Source: Streptomyces griseoviridis (GTDB lineage: Bacteria; Actinomycetota; Actinomycetes; Streptomycetales; Streptomycetaceae). From it: 64,000 nucleotides of DNA. Position 1 is the stretch's first letter; the number at the start of each line of letters is the position of its first letter. Under the pieces are notes generated by a model, which was given only the letters and a program-made list of their open reading frames with translations, did not search any database and had not been told where the DNA came from. The translations under genes and the position numbers were made by a program. The stretch covers positions 124,001-188,000 of the forward strand of contig BMSM01000012.1 in the NCBI GenBank assembly GCA_014649155.1. Direction: 5' to 3'. Positions 8,502 through 17,420 of this stretch are shown one piece after another.

Positions 8502-8515
8502 CGGGAGCGCTCCCA
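8502..8515. promoter_or_regulatory. CebR-type operator upstream of the radical SAM operon
   Basis: CGGGAGCGCTCCCA differs from the published CebR operator TGGGAGCGCTCCCA at only the outermost base, and its inner 12 bases are a perfect palindrome. It lies immediately downstream of the putative -10 and 97 bp upstream of the ATG at 8612, a position suited to repression. The same box occurs at cebE, bglC and the two-component system in this window, and cebR is present at 34064. The sequence is seen directly; regulation is inferred. Confidence 0.75.
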
Positions 8516-8611
8516 CACCACCCCGAAACCGGCCCTCTCCTGCCCCCTGCGCAGTCCTCCGTCATTCGTCCGCCGAACCTTCGTTCCGCCGAACCGGAAA
8601 GTGACCGCACC

Positions 8612-9760
8612 ATGTCCGACAGCACTGTCGCTCAGCCCAGCACCTCACTCGGCACCGCGTTCGTGGAGCGCAATCTCGACCTGGTGGGCAAGCTCTACCA
8701 GCGTTCCGTGTACCCGTCCGTCCTCGACGTCGCCCACGGCAAGCGCCTCTCCGCGCCACTCGTGGTCGACCTGGATCCCACCACCGTCTGCGACCTCGCC
8801 TGCCCGGAGTGCATCAGCTCCCAGGTCCTGCACCACGGCCAGATAGGCCAGGACCGCATCGTCCGCCTGGCCCACGAACTGGCCGACTCCGCCGTCCGCG
8901 CGGTGATCCTCATCGGCGGCGGGGAACCGCTGCTGCACCGCTCCGTCGGGGAGATCATCGAAGTGCTGCACGGGGCCGGCATCAAACTCGGCCTGGTCAC
9001 CAACGGCACCCAGATCCACCGGCACATCGACCGGCTCGCCGGGATGCTCTCCTGGGTGCGGGTCTCGCTCGACGCGGGCAGCGCCGACACCTACCAGGCC
9101 TTCCGGCCCAGCCGGGGCAAGCGCAGCGCCTTCCCCCAGGTCATCGAGAACATGCGGCTGCTCGCCTCGCGCAAGCAGGGCCGGCTCGGCTACTCGTTCC
9201 TGCTGATGCAGCGCTTCGACGAGGCCGGGAACGTCACCGACTCCAACTACCACGAGGTGTACCAGGCCGGCGTGCTGGCCAAGGAGATCGGCTGCGACTA
9301 CTTCGAGGTCAAGGCGATGCTGGACCAGGACCACTACACGGTCAACCAGCGCGCCGAGGACATCGCCTCCGTCGAGGAGCAGATCGCCCGCCTGCGCGAG
9401 CTGGAGGACGGCTCCTTCCACATCCTGTACTCCTCCAACTGGCAGGCCGTGCGCGCCCACGCCGACGCCGTGCAGCCGAAGGACTACCACTCCTGCGCGG
9501 TCGCCGAACTGCGCACCACCATCACCCCCACGGGCGTCTTCGTCTGCCCGTACCACCGGGGCAACCCCAAGGGCCGGATCGGTGACATCCAGCAGTCGAG
9601 CTTCGCCGAGCTGTGGTCGTCGGCCGACACCACGGTGATCGACCCCAGTGAGGACTGCCGCTTCGTGTGCGCCCGGCACGACACCAACCAGGTGATCCCG
9701 CTGCTCGCCGAGCGCCCCGAACCGGCGGATCTGACCGAGGACTTCGACCCCTTCATCTGA
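8612..9760 (+). CDS. radical SAM protein with C-terminal SPASM-like cysteines
   Basis: A 382-aa enzyme. The [4Fe-4S] site is CDLACPEC (CxxxCxxC, near residues 61-68), followed by the SAM-binding GGGEPLL. A C-terminal cysteine set (YHSC; VFVCPYHRG; EDCRFVCARHD) resembles SPASM/twitch auxiliary-cluster domains. Such enzymes generate a 5'-deoxyadenosyl radical to modify peptides, sugars or cyclic substrates; the substrate here is unknown. It is the first gene of an operon with a flavin monooxygenase, a transporter, a GT2/deacetylase and a GH3 enzyme. The start was chosen at ATG 8612 with GGAAAG upstream. Expression is probably controlled by the CebR-type box at 8502. Confidence 0.85.
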   Translation: MSDSTVAQPSTSLGTAFVERNLDLVGKLYQRSVYPSVLDVAHGKRLSAPLVVDLDPTTVCDLACPECISSQVLHHGQIGQDRIVRLAHELADSAVRAVILIGGGEPLLHRSVGEIIEVLHGAGIKLGLVTNGTQIHRHIDRLAGMLSWVRVSLDAGSADTYQAFRPSRGKRSAFPQVIENMRLLASRKQGRLGYSFLLMQRFDEAGNVTDSNYHEVYQAGVLAKEIGCDYFEVKAMLDQDHYTVNQRAEDIASVEEQIARLRELEDGSFHILYSSNWQAVRAHADAVQPKDYHSCAVAELRTTITPTGVFVCPYHRGNPKGRIGDIQQSSFAELWSSADTTVIDPSEDCRFVCARHDTNQVIPLLAERPEPADLTEDFDPFI

Positions 9761-9879
9761 CGGCCGGCCACCGGCGTCCGGGCGTCTCGGCGCCCGGACG
9801 TCCGCCGTCCGGGCCGGGCGGCCCCGCCGGGGTGCCGCCCGCGCGTCCGCCCTCTCCCCACCAAGGCCAGGAGCCATAC

Positions 9880-11445
9880 ATGCGCTTAGCGGTGATCGGA
9901 GCCGGTCCCGCGGGACTGACCTGCGTCAAGCAGGCCCTCGCGGACGGCCACGACGTGGTCTGCTTCGAGAAGCACCGGGATCTCGGCGGCATCTGGAACC
10001 CCGCCGCGGGCGGCGCGTACACCGGAGTCCGGATGCAGAGCTCACGCATGAGCATGCCCTTCTCCGACCACGCGCCCGCCTTCACCACCGACTTCCCCAC
10101 CCAGGCCGAGGTGCAGGAGTACCTCACCTCGTACGCCGAGACCTTCGGCCTGCTCGGCTCGGTCCGTTTCGGCCGGGAGGTCGTCGGCGTGGCGAAGGAC
10201 GGCGCGGGCTGGCGGGTGACGGCCCGCGACACCGCGACCGGCACCTCCGGCGACGAGCACGTCGACGCCGTCCTCGTCGCCAACGGCGAACTGTGGCGGC
10301 CCCGGCTGCCGGCCGGCGGCCTCCCGGCGCCGGACAGCGGTGTGCGGGTGCTCACCTCCGCCGAGTACCGGGGCCCGGCCGCCTTCACCGGCGAGCGCGT
10401 GCTCGTCATCGGCGGCGGGGTCAGCGGCGCCGACATCGCCGCCGACCTCGCGCCGCACGCCGCCCGGGTCGACTGGTCCGTCCGCCGCAAGGCGCTGTTC
10501 CTGCCCCGCAGCATCGGCGACGCGTACAACGACGCCCTGTTCTCGTACGCGGGCCGGGTCGCCGTCGAGGAACTGCCGTACGCCGAGTACCTCGACCGGC
10601 TGACCGCGTGGCTGCCGGAGTACATGGCGATGTACCGGGCCACCGGGCTGCTGCCCGAGGACGGCTTCCACGGCGCGGTGCACATCAACGAGAAGATCGT
10701 CCCGGCGGTCCACGGCGGCGGGGTGCACCCGGTCGCGGCCTTCACCCGGTTCGACGGGGACGGCGCGGCCGTCCTCGCGGACGGCACGGCCGAACGGTAC
10801 GACGCCGTGGTGCTGTGCCTGGGCTACGAGCCGCCGGACTACGGGTTCATCGACGGCCTGCGCCGCGAGGACCTGTACGAGCACCACTTCTGGCGGCACG
10901 ACCCGACGCTGGCCGTGGTCAACACCCCCGTGGACACCGAGGCGTTCGGCACCGCCTGCCCGTACTTCGAGGCCATCGGGGGCTGGGTGCTGAGCGTGCT
11001 CGGCGGCAAGACCGCGCTGCCGGGCCCCGACGAGCGCGCCGCCTGGTGCGCCCGCCACATGACCGCGCTGCACGACCGGCGCTACCTCGACTGCTGGCTG
11101 GAGACGATCCGCCTCGGCCTGCTCAGCGGCGCGCTGCCCGACCCGGCGACGCACTTCCGCGCCTACTGGACCCTCGTCTCCAGCCAGGTCGACCCCGCCA
11201 ACCTGCGCCCCGGACACGTCCGCCCGCTGCCCGCCGTCCACGACGGGGGACTCGACCTGGCCGGGGTGCGCCACCGCGTCCTGGCCTCGCTGCCGGTCGC
11301 CACCCGGGAGGACCTGCTCGCCCGCGGCGAGATCGACGAGGCCGACCTGGCCGCCGCCGGGCGGGTACCCGGCGACCGGGTCCTCGCGGCGTGGCTGCCC
11401 TACCGGCAGCGCGCGGCCGCACCGGTGCCGGGCGGGAGCGCGTGA
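9880..11445 (+). CDS. FAD-dependent flavin monooxygenase-like oxidoreductase, TTA at codon 3
   Basis: A 521-aa protein of the flavin-containing monooxygenase type. The FAD-binding GxGxxG motif is at the N-terminus (AVIGAGPAGLTCVKQAL), followed by FEKHRDLGGIWNP. The NADPH-binding motif is VLVIGGGVSGADIAADLA near residue 175, and an FMO-like signature and an ATG-like motif (VVLCLGYEPPDYGF) follow. It would hydroxylate or oxidise a small molecule using NADPH and oxygen. Codon 3 is TTA (9886-9888), the leucine codon read only by bldA tRNA in Streptomyces, so translation is expected to be developmentally timed. ATG 9880 follows CCAGGAGCC. Its stop overlaps the GTG of the transporter. Confidence 0.88.
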   Translation: MRLAVIGAGPAGLTCVKQALADGHDVVCFEKHRDLGGIWNPAAGGAYTGVRMQSSRMSMPFSDHAPAFTTDFPTQAEVQEYLTSYAETFGLLGSVRFGREVVGVAKDGAGWRVTARDTATGTSGDEHVDAVLVANGELWRPRLPAGGLPAPDSGVRVLTSAEYRGPAAFTGERVLVIGGGVSGADIAADLAPHAARVDWSVRRKALFLPRSIGDAYNDALFSYAGRVAVEELPYAEYLDRLTAWLPEYMAMYRATGLLPEDGFHGAVHINEKIVPAVHGGGVHPVAAFTRFDGDGAAVLADGTAERYDAVVLCLGYEPPDYGFIDGLRREDLYEHHFWRHDPTLAVVNTPVDTEAFGTACPYFEAIGGWVLSVLGGKTALPGPDERAAWCARHMTALHDRRYLDCWLETIRLGLLSGALPDPATHFRAYWTLVSSQVDPANLRPGHVRPLPAVHDGGLDLAGVRHRVLASLPVATREDLLARGEIDEADLAAAGRVPGDRVLAAWLPYRQRAAAPVPGGSA

Positions 11446-12791
11446 GCGCCCGGACGGCGGCGGGGCCGAAGACCGGCGGCCGGTGGCGGATGCTCACCGA
11501 CCCCGCCGTGCTCAACCTGATCGCCGCCACCGCGGCGGTCGGGGTGGCCGGCGCGTTCGTGGTGCCCACCACCAGCCTGTTCCTCAGCGAGGCCGTCACC
11601 GCCACCCCGCTCATGGTCGGCCTGTTCTTCGCCGTCCGGTCGGTCGCGGAGATCGGCACGGACATCGTGGTGGGCGCCGTCTCCGACCGGCTGCGCAACC
11701 GCCGCACGATCCTGGTCCTGACCGCGCTCTTCAACGCCTGCGGAGCGCTCTGCTACACGTTCCTGCGCGACTACTACCTGCTGCTGCTGTCGGGCATGGT
11801 CTGCTTCGGGCTCGGCGGCGCCTGCTTCGGGCAGCTCTTCGCCTACACCCGGGAACTCGCCGACGCGCGCGGGGTGGACGCCCCTTTCTTCAACGGCTTC
11901 CTGCGGTCCGTCACCTCGCTGGCCTGGGTGGTGGGCCCCCCGCTCGCCTTCTGGACGATCGCCACGTGGTCCTTCACCGCCCTGTACGCGTCGACCGCCG
12001 CCCTGTCCCTGCTGGCGGCGGCGCTGTGCGGCTGGGGGCTGCCCGATCCCAAGGCGTCCGGAGCCGCGAAGGCCCTCCCCGCGAAGGCCCTCCCCGAGAA
12101 GGCCCTCCCCGAGAAGGCCGGCCCGGAGGGGTCCGCGGCCGTCGCCACCCCGGAGCCCGCCGAGGACCGGCCCCCGGGGATGCTCGGCATGTTCCGCGGG
12201 CTCGGCCGGCGGACGGCGCTGGTGCTGGGCGCGGTGGTGCTGCTCCTCGGAGCCAACGCGATGTACCAGATCAACCTGCCCCTCTACGTCACCGAAGACC
12301 TGGGCATGAGCCCGCAGTTCGCCGGACTGCTGCTCGGCGTGAGCGCCTTCGTGGAGATCCCGCTGATGGTGCTCGCCGGGGTCTGGGCGGAGCGCGTCGG
12401 CAAGCAGTGGCTGATGTTCGCGGCCACCGTCTGCGCCACCCTGTTCTTCGTCCTGCTCCCGCTCGCGGACACCCGGCCGTTCCTGCTCGCGCTCCAGCCG
12501 CTCAACGCGGCCTGGGCCGCGGTGGCCCTGAACATCCCCGTCGTCATGCTCCAGGACAGCCTGCCCGGCCGGATCGGCACCGCCTCCGCCCTGTACTCCA
12601 GCGCCTTCAAGGCCGGCATGTTCCTGGGCGGCCTGGTCGTCGGCACGGTGGCCACCTGGACCGGCTACGGCCAGGTCTTCTGGGTGTGCGCCGGGCTGAC
12701 CGCCGTCGCCGGGGTGCTCGCGCTCCTGCTGCGCACCGCCCCCGAGGTGCCGTCCCCCGTGCCCGCCTCGACCCCCACGCCCACCCGGTGA
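11442..12791 (+). CDS. MFS transporter, sugar-efflux (SET) type
   Basis: A 449-aa membrane protein with about 12 hydrophobic segments in two halves. The halves are separated by a charged cytoplasmic loop (about residues 200-245) built from a 15-bp DNA repeat (AKALPAKALPEKALPEKAG). The opening helix region FVVPTTSLFLSEAVTATPLM and the following AVRSVAEIGTDIVVGAVSDR match the sugar-efflux-transporter subgroup of the major facilitator superfamily. It probably exports a sugar or glycosylated product of the neighbouring enzymes. GTG 11442 overlaps the monooxygenase stop by four bases, so the two are coupled. Confidence 0.85.
   Translation: MSARTAAGPKTGGRWRMLTDPAVLNLIAATAAVGVAGAFVVPTTSLFLSEAVTATPLMVGLFFAVRSVAEIGTDIVVGAVSDRLRNRRTILVLTALFNACGALCYTFLRDYYLLLLSGMVCFGLGGACFGQLFAYTRELADARGVDAPFFNGFLRSVTSLAWVVGPPLAFWTIATWSFTALYASTAALSLLAAALCGWGLPDPKASGAAKALPAKALPEKALPEKAGPEGSAAVATPEPAEDRPPGMLGMFRGLGRRTALVLGAVVLLLGANAMYQINLPLYVTEDLGMSPQFAGLLLGVSAFVEIPLMVLAGVWAERVGKQWLMFAATVCATLFFVLLPLADTRPFLLALQPLNAAWAAVALNIPVVMLQDSLPGRIGTASALYSSAFKAGMFLGGLVVGTVATWTGYGQVFWVCAGLTAVAGVLALLLRTAPEVPSPVPASTPTPTR
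12066..12125 (+). repeat. 15-bp tandem repeat in the transporter gene
   Basis: About four copies of a 15-base unit (GCGAAGGCCCTCCCC, with GAG replacing GCG in later copies) encode the AKALP/EKALP loop repeats between the two transporter halves. Copy number is likely to vary between strains. Confidence 0.7.
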
Positions 12792-12830
12792 TCCCGGCGA
12801 TCCCCGCGATCCCCGCGATCCCCGTGGCCC
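12788..12830 (+). repeat. 9-bp tandem repeat between transporter and GT2/PIG-L genes
   Basis: Four imperfect copies of GCGATCCCC occupy the start of the 76-bp gap. No hairpin terminator is seen, so read-through into the next gene is likely. A ribosome-binding site GAAGGGAG precedes the next start. Confidence 0.6.
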
Positions 12831-12867
12831 CAGTGACCTACGTGATCCCCGTGAAGGGAGCAACCGC

Positions 12868-14697
12868 GTGACCGACCCGTCCTGCACCGTTGTCGTACCC
12901 ACCTACAACCGGTCAGCCCTGCTCGCCCACACCCTCGACTCGCTGTGCCGTCAGCGGCTCGACGGCTCCGACCGCTTCGAGGTGATCGTCGCGGACGACG
13001 GTTCCGCCGACGACACCGAGCGGGTCGTCGCCGGCTACCGCGACCGGCTCGACGTGCGGTACTTCTTCCAGGAGGACGAGGGCTACCGCGTCGCCGCGGC
13101 CCGCAACCTCGGCATCGAGCACGCCCGCGCCGACGTCTGCGTGTTCGTGGACTCCGGGGTGATCCTGCACTCGGGCGCGCTCGCCGCCCACCTGGCCGCG
13201 CACCGGGAGAGCCCCCTGCCCACGGCCGTCGTCGGCTACGTGCGCTGCTTCAACGAGGGCAACGAGGACGGCGCGGAGATCACCGCCGCACTCGACTTCG
13301 CGGACCCCGACCGGTCGTTCGCCGAGTTCGCCGGGCAGGGCCGCTGGCCGGACATCCGCGAGGACTACTACGAGCGCTACGGCGAGGACCTCACCGTCCT
13401 CACGGCGCCCTGGCTGATGTGGTGGACGTGCGACGCGTCGGCGAGCACCGCCCTGCTGCGCGAGGTCGGCGGCTTCGACGAGGCGTACCGCTCCTGGGGC
13501 GCCGAGGACGTCGACCTCGGCTACCGGCTGCACACGGCCGGCGCCCGCTTCGTGCTGCGCCGCGACGCCACCGCGATCCACGTGCCGCACGCCAAGAGCT
13601 ACGAGGAGAACATGCGGTCGGCCGCGGGCAACTACGCCTACTTCGCGGCGAAGTACGACACCCCGGTCGCCCGGCTGGTGGTCGACAACCACTTCCACGA
13701 GATCGAGGACATCCTGCGCTCCCGCGGCCTGGCCGCCGGCGAGGTCACCGACCGGGTCGGCACCGAGCGGCGCGCCATCGACGTACACGACACGGTGCGG
13801 GAGGCCGGGGAGCCGGCCGGGACCGGACCGGGAGGGGACGACCCGACGATGACTCCGCCCGTGCTCGGCGTGTGGACCTGGAAGGACCGCGAGGCGCGGC
13901 GCGACGCGCCCCGGGTGCTGGTCTTCTCGCCGCATCCCGACGACGAGGTGATCGCCTGCGGCGGCACCGTGGCGCGCTGGGCCGCGGAAGGCGCCCGGGT
14001 CCGGGTGGTGTTCGCCACCGACGGCGCGATGTCCCACTCGGCGGTGCTGGGCATCCACACCGACCCGACCCCCGCCGAACTCCGCGAGATCCGCCGCGAG
14101 GAGGCACGCTCGGCGGCCAAGGCCATGGGCCTGGACAAGGACGCGGCCCGGTTCCTCGACTACCCCGACACCCGGCTCGCCGACCACCTGCCCGCCTTCC
14201 GCGCGGACGTGCTGGAGGTGCTGCGCGAGGAGTCCGGGGTCACCCACGTGTACCTCCCGCACGAGGTGCGCGAACTCAACGCCGACCACCGGCTGACCGG
14301 CGAGACGGTGGTGTCCTGCCTGGCCGAGCTGGGACTCACCCCTGAGGTCTTCCGGTACGTGGTGTGGGACGAGCGCACCGAGGAGGAGTTCGGCTTCGTC
14401 AACCGCAACCCGGCGGACGGCGCGGGCGAGGCCACCGAACGGCTCGTCTCCTTCGACATCTCGCCCTACGTGGAGCGCAAGCACGCGGCGTTCCGCGAGC
14501 ACCGCACCCAGGTCGAGCTGTACGCGCCGGGCCAGACCCGGGCGGTGGTGCCGCCGCCGTTCCAGGAACGGGTGTTCGCGGCCCGCACCGAGGAGTTCTG
14601 GGTCACCGAACCGGCCGCGCGGCCGGCCGGCGGAGCGGCCGGCGGAACCGGCGAGGCACCGGCCGCCGTCGCGGCCGCCACCGGCGAGGGAGAGTGA
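12868..14697 (+). CDS. GT2 glycosyltransferase fused to a PIG-L family deacetylase
   Basis: A 609-aa two-domain enzyme. The N-terminal GT2 domain (about 1-290) has VVVPTYNRSALLAHTLDSL, the metal-binding DSG in VCVFVDSGVIL, and a galactosyltransferase-type motif WGAEDVDLGYRL near residue 210. After a linker, the PIG-L/LmbE domain (about 345-585) carries SPHPDDEVIACGG, with zinc ligands His356 and Asp359 and catalytic Asp358, and a third His in NADHRLTGE (His474). PIG-L enzymes remove acetyl groups from N-acetylglucosamine conjugates. The fusion suggests transfer of an N-acetylated sugar and its deacetylation on the same chain. GTG 12868 is the start. Its stop overlaps the GH3 gene. Confidence 0.87.
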   Translation: MTDPSCTVVVPTYNRSALLAHTLDSLCRQRLDGSDRFEVIVADDGSADDTERVVAGYRDRLDVRYFFQEDEGYRVAAARNLGIEHARADVCVFVDSGVILHSGALAAHLAAHRESPLPTAVVGYVRCFNEGNEDGAEITAALDFADPDRSFAEFAGQGRWPDIREDYYERYGEDLTVLTAPWLMWWTCDASASTALLREVGGFDEAYRSWGAEDVDLGYRLHTAGARFVLRRDATAIHVPHAKSYEENMRSAAGNYAYFAAKYDTPVARLVVDNHFHEIEDILRSRGLAAGEVTDRVGTERRAIDVHDTVREAGEPAGTGPGGDDPTMTPPVLGVWTWKDREARRDAPRVLVFSPHPDDEVIACGGTVARWAAEGARVRVVFATDGAMSHSAVLGIHTDPTPAELREIRREEARSAAKAMGLDKDAARFLDYPDTRLADHLPAFRADVLEVLREESGVTHVYLPHEVRELNADHRLTGETVVSCLAELGLTPEVFRYVVWDERTEEEFGFVNRNPADGAGEATERLVSFDISPYVERKHAAFREHRTQVELYAPGQTRAVVPPPFQERVFAARTEEFWVTEPAARPAGGAAGGTGEAPAAVAAATGEGE

Positions 14698-17351
14698 CCG
14701 GCACCGTGACGACGACCCCGACGAGCCCGGCGGACCCGACCGCCCCCGCGGCCCCGGCGGCCGACGCCGGCCGCCCCGCGCCGGACACCGCTCCCGCCGC
14801 CCTCCCCGCCCTGCGCCCGCTGACCGAGTGGCCCCGCCTCACCTCCGCGATCCCGCGCGATCCGGAGGTGGAGGCCCGGGTGGCCGAGATCCTCGGGCAG
14901 CTCACGCTGGAGGAGAAGGTCGGCCAGATGATCCAGCCCGAGCTGGCCGAGCTGACCCCGGAGGACGTGCGCGAGTACCGCATCGGCTCCGCGCTCAACG
15001 GCGCCGGCATCTGGCCCGGCGGCAAGCGCCACGCGAGCGTCGCGGACTGGGTGGACACCGTGGACGGCTTCTGGTCGGCCGCGGAGGAGGCGTGGCGGGA
15101 CCGGCCGTTCCGCATCCCCTTCATGTGGGCCACCGACGCCGTGCACGGCCACAACAACGTCCACGGCGCCACCGTCTTCCCGCACAACATCGGCCTCGGC
15201 GCGACCGGCGACCCGGACCTGGTGCGCCGGATCGGCGTCGCCACCGGCCGCGAGGTCGCCGCGACCGGCATGGACTGGATCTTCGCCCCCACCGTCACCA
15301 CCCCCCGCGACCGCCGCTGGGGCCGCTACTACGAGGGCTACGGCGAGGACCCGACCGTGGTGCACGCCTACGGACGGGCCATGGTCGAGGGCCTCCAGGG
15401 CGACGTGGAGTCGCTGCGGGCCGACGGCAAGGTGCTGGCCACCCTCAAGCACTGGATCGCGGACGGCGGCACCGAGCACGGCGCCGACCGGGGCACCGCC
15501 CGCGCCTCCGAGGACGTGCTCAGGAACATCCACGCCCAGGGCTTCCTGGCCGGCATCGAGGCCGGCGCGCAGAGCGTGATGGTCTCCTTCAGCAGCTGGG
15601 AGAACCCGGCCAACTACGACCACACGCCGGGCCGCGCGGAGCCGTACAACGACAAGGTGCACGGCAGCCGCTACCTGATCACCGACGTGCTCAAGGACGC
15701 CCTCGGCTTCGACGGCATCGTGATCAGCGACTGGGACGCGCACGCCGAGGTCGCCGGCTGCTCCGCCGGTGACGCCGGGTACGCCGTCAACGCCGGCCTG
15801 GACGTGCTGATGGTCGCCGGGCGCGAGGCGTGGCAGAGCGTGCACCGCAGCACCGTCCGCTACGTGCGCGAGGGCGTCATCCCGATGGCGCGGATCGACG
15901 ACGCGGTCACCCGCGTGCTGCGCGTGAAGATGCGCGCCGGCCTCTGGGACAAGCCCCGCCCCCGCGAGCGGGCGCTGACCCGCTCCGGGGCCGGCGTCGT
16001 CGGCAGCGCCGAGCACCGGGCGCTCTCCCGCGAGGCCGCCCGCAAGTCGCTGGTGCTGCTCAAGAACGACTCCGGGCTGCTGCCCCTGTCCCGCACCGCG
16101 CGGGTCCTGGTGACCGGCAGCGCGGCCGACGACCTGAGCAAGCAGTGCGGCGGCTGGACCCTGACCTGGCAGGGCGACGACGTGGACCACGCGGACCTGC
16201 CGGAGGGCGCCACGGTGGCGGACGCGGTCCGCGCGGTCGTCGGCGCCGACCGGTGCGTGGTCGACCCGGCGCTGGAGCACGCCGACCCGGCCGGCTTCGA
16301 CGTGGCCCTGGTCGTCCTCGGCGAGGACGCGTACGCGGAGATGCGCGGCACCCTCAAGCCCTGGCGCTCGCTCGGCTACGCCGACCTGAAGCAGTCCTAC
16401 GCCCGGGACCTGGAGGTGCTGCGCCGGCTGGACACGGCCGGGCTCCCGGCCGTCTCGGTCTTCCTCACCGGCCGTCCGCTCTACTGCACGGAGGAGATCA
16501 ACCTCTCCGCCGCCTTCGTCGTCGCCTGGCTGCCGGGCCCGTACGGGCAGGGCGTCACCGACGTCCTGTTCGCCCCCGAGCCGGGCGCGCCCGCCCACGA
16601 CTTCCAGGGCCGGCTGCCCTCGTCCTGGCCGCGGACCCGGGACTCCGCCGCCGTCAACCGGGTCCCCCCGCACCTGCCGGACTACCGGGTGCCCCCCGAG
16701 GAGACGGCACCCGAGGGCCGGTTCACCCCGCTCTTCCCGGTGGGCCACGGCCTGTCGCTGCGGGACACCGCCCCGGCCACCGGGACCCTGCCGGTCGACC
16801 TGCCCCCCGAGGCACCGCCCGCGCCCCCGGTGGACGGACCGCTGCGGGTGCTGGACGCGGCGGGCACCCCGTACCGGCTCAAGGTGGGCGGCCACAACAC
16901 CTGGTCGCGGGTGGACGTCCCGCTGACCGGGCCGATGCGCTGCACCATCGTCCGCTCCGACCCGGCGCCGGCGCCCGAGGGCACCGGGCTGAGCCTGCGC
17001 TTCCTCGGCAACCCGGCCTTCTTCTACGCGGAGTCGCCCACCGGCGCCCCCGCCGACCTGCGCGGCCACCTGGCGGCCGGGGGACACGTGCGGTTCCTCG
17101 CGCGGGTGATCGAGCCGCCGACGCACGCGCTGTTCCTGGCCTGCCACGACGACTACCCCGCCCAGCCCGGCGTGGACCTGGCGCCCCTGCTGCGGCAGGC
17201 GCCGCCCGGGGAGTGGACGCGGGTGTCGGTGCCGCTGACCGAGCTGGCGGCGGCCGGGATGGACCTGCGCCACGTCGACGTGCCGTTCATGCTCTACACG
17301 GAGGGCACGGCCCTGCTGGAGATCGCCGACATCGGCTGGCGCACTCCCTGA
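14694..17351 (+). CDS. glycoside hydrolase family 3 protein (beta-glucosidase/exoglucanase type)
   Basis: An 885-aa GH3 enzyme without a visible signal peptide. The N-terminal 50 residues are Pro/Ala/Thr-rich. The catalytic barrel includes FMWATDAVHGHNNVHGATVF and GRYYEGYGEDP, and the nucleophile Asp346 in VISDWDAHAEV. The second alpha/beta domain contains SLVLLKNDSGLLPL, the sugar-binding KQCGGWTLTWQG and the VVLGEDAYAEMRG region. A C-terminal beta-rich domain (about 720-885) resembles ExoP-type carbohydrate-binding modules. It is probably a cytosolic exo-glucosidase or product-activating glycosidase. GTG 14694 overlaps the previous stop (a GTG at 14706 is an alternative). A strong terminator follows. 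Confidence 0.88.
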   Translation: MTGTVTTTPTSPADPTAPAAPAADAGRPAPDTAPAALPALRPLTEWPRLTSAIPRDPEVEARVAEILGQLTLEEKVGQMIQPELAELTPEDVREYRIGSALNGAGIWPGGKRHASVADWVDTVDGFWSAAEEAWRDRPFRIPFMWATDAVHGHNNVHGATVFPHNIGLGATGDPDLVRRIGVATGREVAATGMDWIFAPTVTTPRDRRWGRYYEGYGEDPTVVHAYGRAMVEGLQGDVESLRADGKVLATLKHWIADGGTEHGADRGTARASEDVLRNIHAQGFLAGIEAGAQSVMVSFSSWENPANYDHTPGRAEPYNDKVHGSRYLITDVLKDALGFDGIVISDWDAHAEVAGCSAGDAGYAVNAGLDVLMVAGREAWQSVHRSTVRYVREGVIPMARIDDAVTRVLRVKMRAGLWDKPRPRERALTRSGAGVVGSAEHRALSREAARKSLVLLKNDSGLLPLSRTARVLVTGSAADDLSKQCGGWTLTWQGDDVDHADLPEGATVADAVRAVVGADRCVVDPALEHADPAGFDVALVVLGEDAYAEMRGTLKPWRSLGYADLKQSYARDLEVLRRLDTAGLPAVSVFLTGRPLYCTEEINLSAAFVVAWLPGPYGQGVTDVLFAPEPGAPAHDFQGRLPSSWPRTRDSAAVNRVPPHLPDYRVPPEETAPEGRFTPLFPVGHGLSLRDTAPATGTLPVDLPPEAPPAPPVDGPLRVLDAAGTPYRLKVGGHNTWSRVDVPLTGPMRCTIVRSDPAPAPEGTGLSLRFLGNPAFFYAESPTGAPADLRGHLAAGGHVRFLARVIEPPTHALFLACHDDYPAQPGVDLAPLLRQAPPGEWTRVSVPLTELAAAGMDLRHVDVPFMLYTEGTALLEIADIGWRTP

Positions 17352-17368
17352 CCCACCAGGCGCACGAC

Positions 17369-17400
17369 AAGGCCCGGCGTCCGGGGGGACGCCGGGCCTT
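17369..17400. terminator. bidirectional terminator between convergent operons
   Basis: Perfect 14-bp arms AAGGCCCGGCGTCC and GGACGCCGGGCCTT are separated by four G residues. It lies between the stop of the GH3 gene and the stop of the aldo/keto reductase gene, and could end transcription from both sides. Confidence 0.85.
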
Positions 17401-17420
17401 CTCGCGGCTCCGTACGCCGG

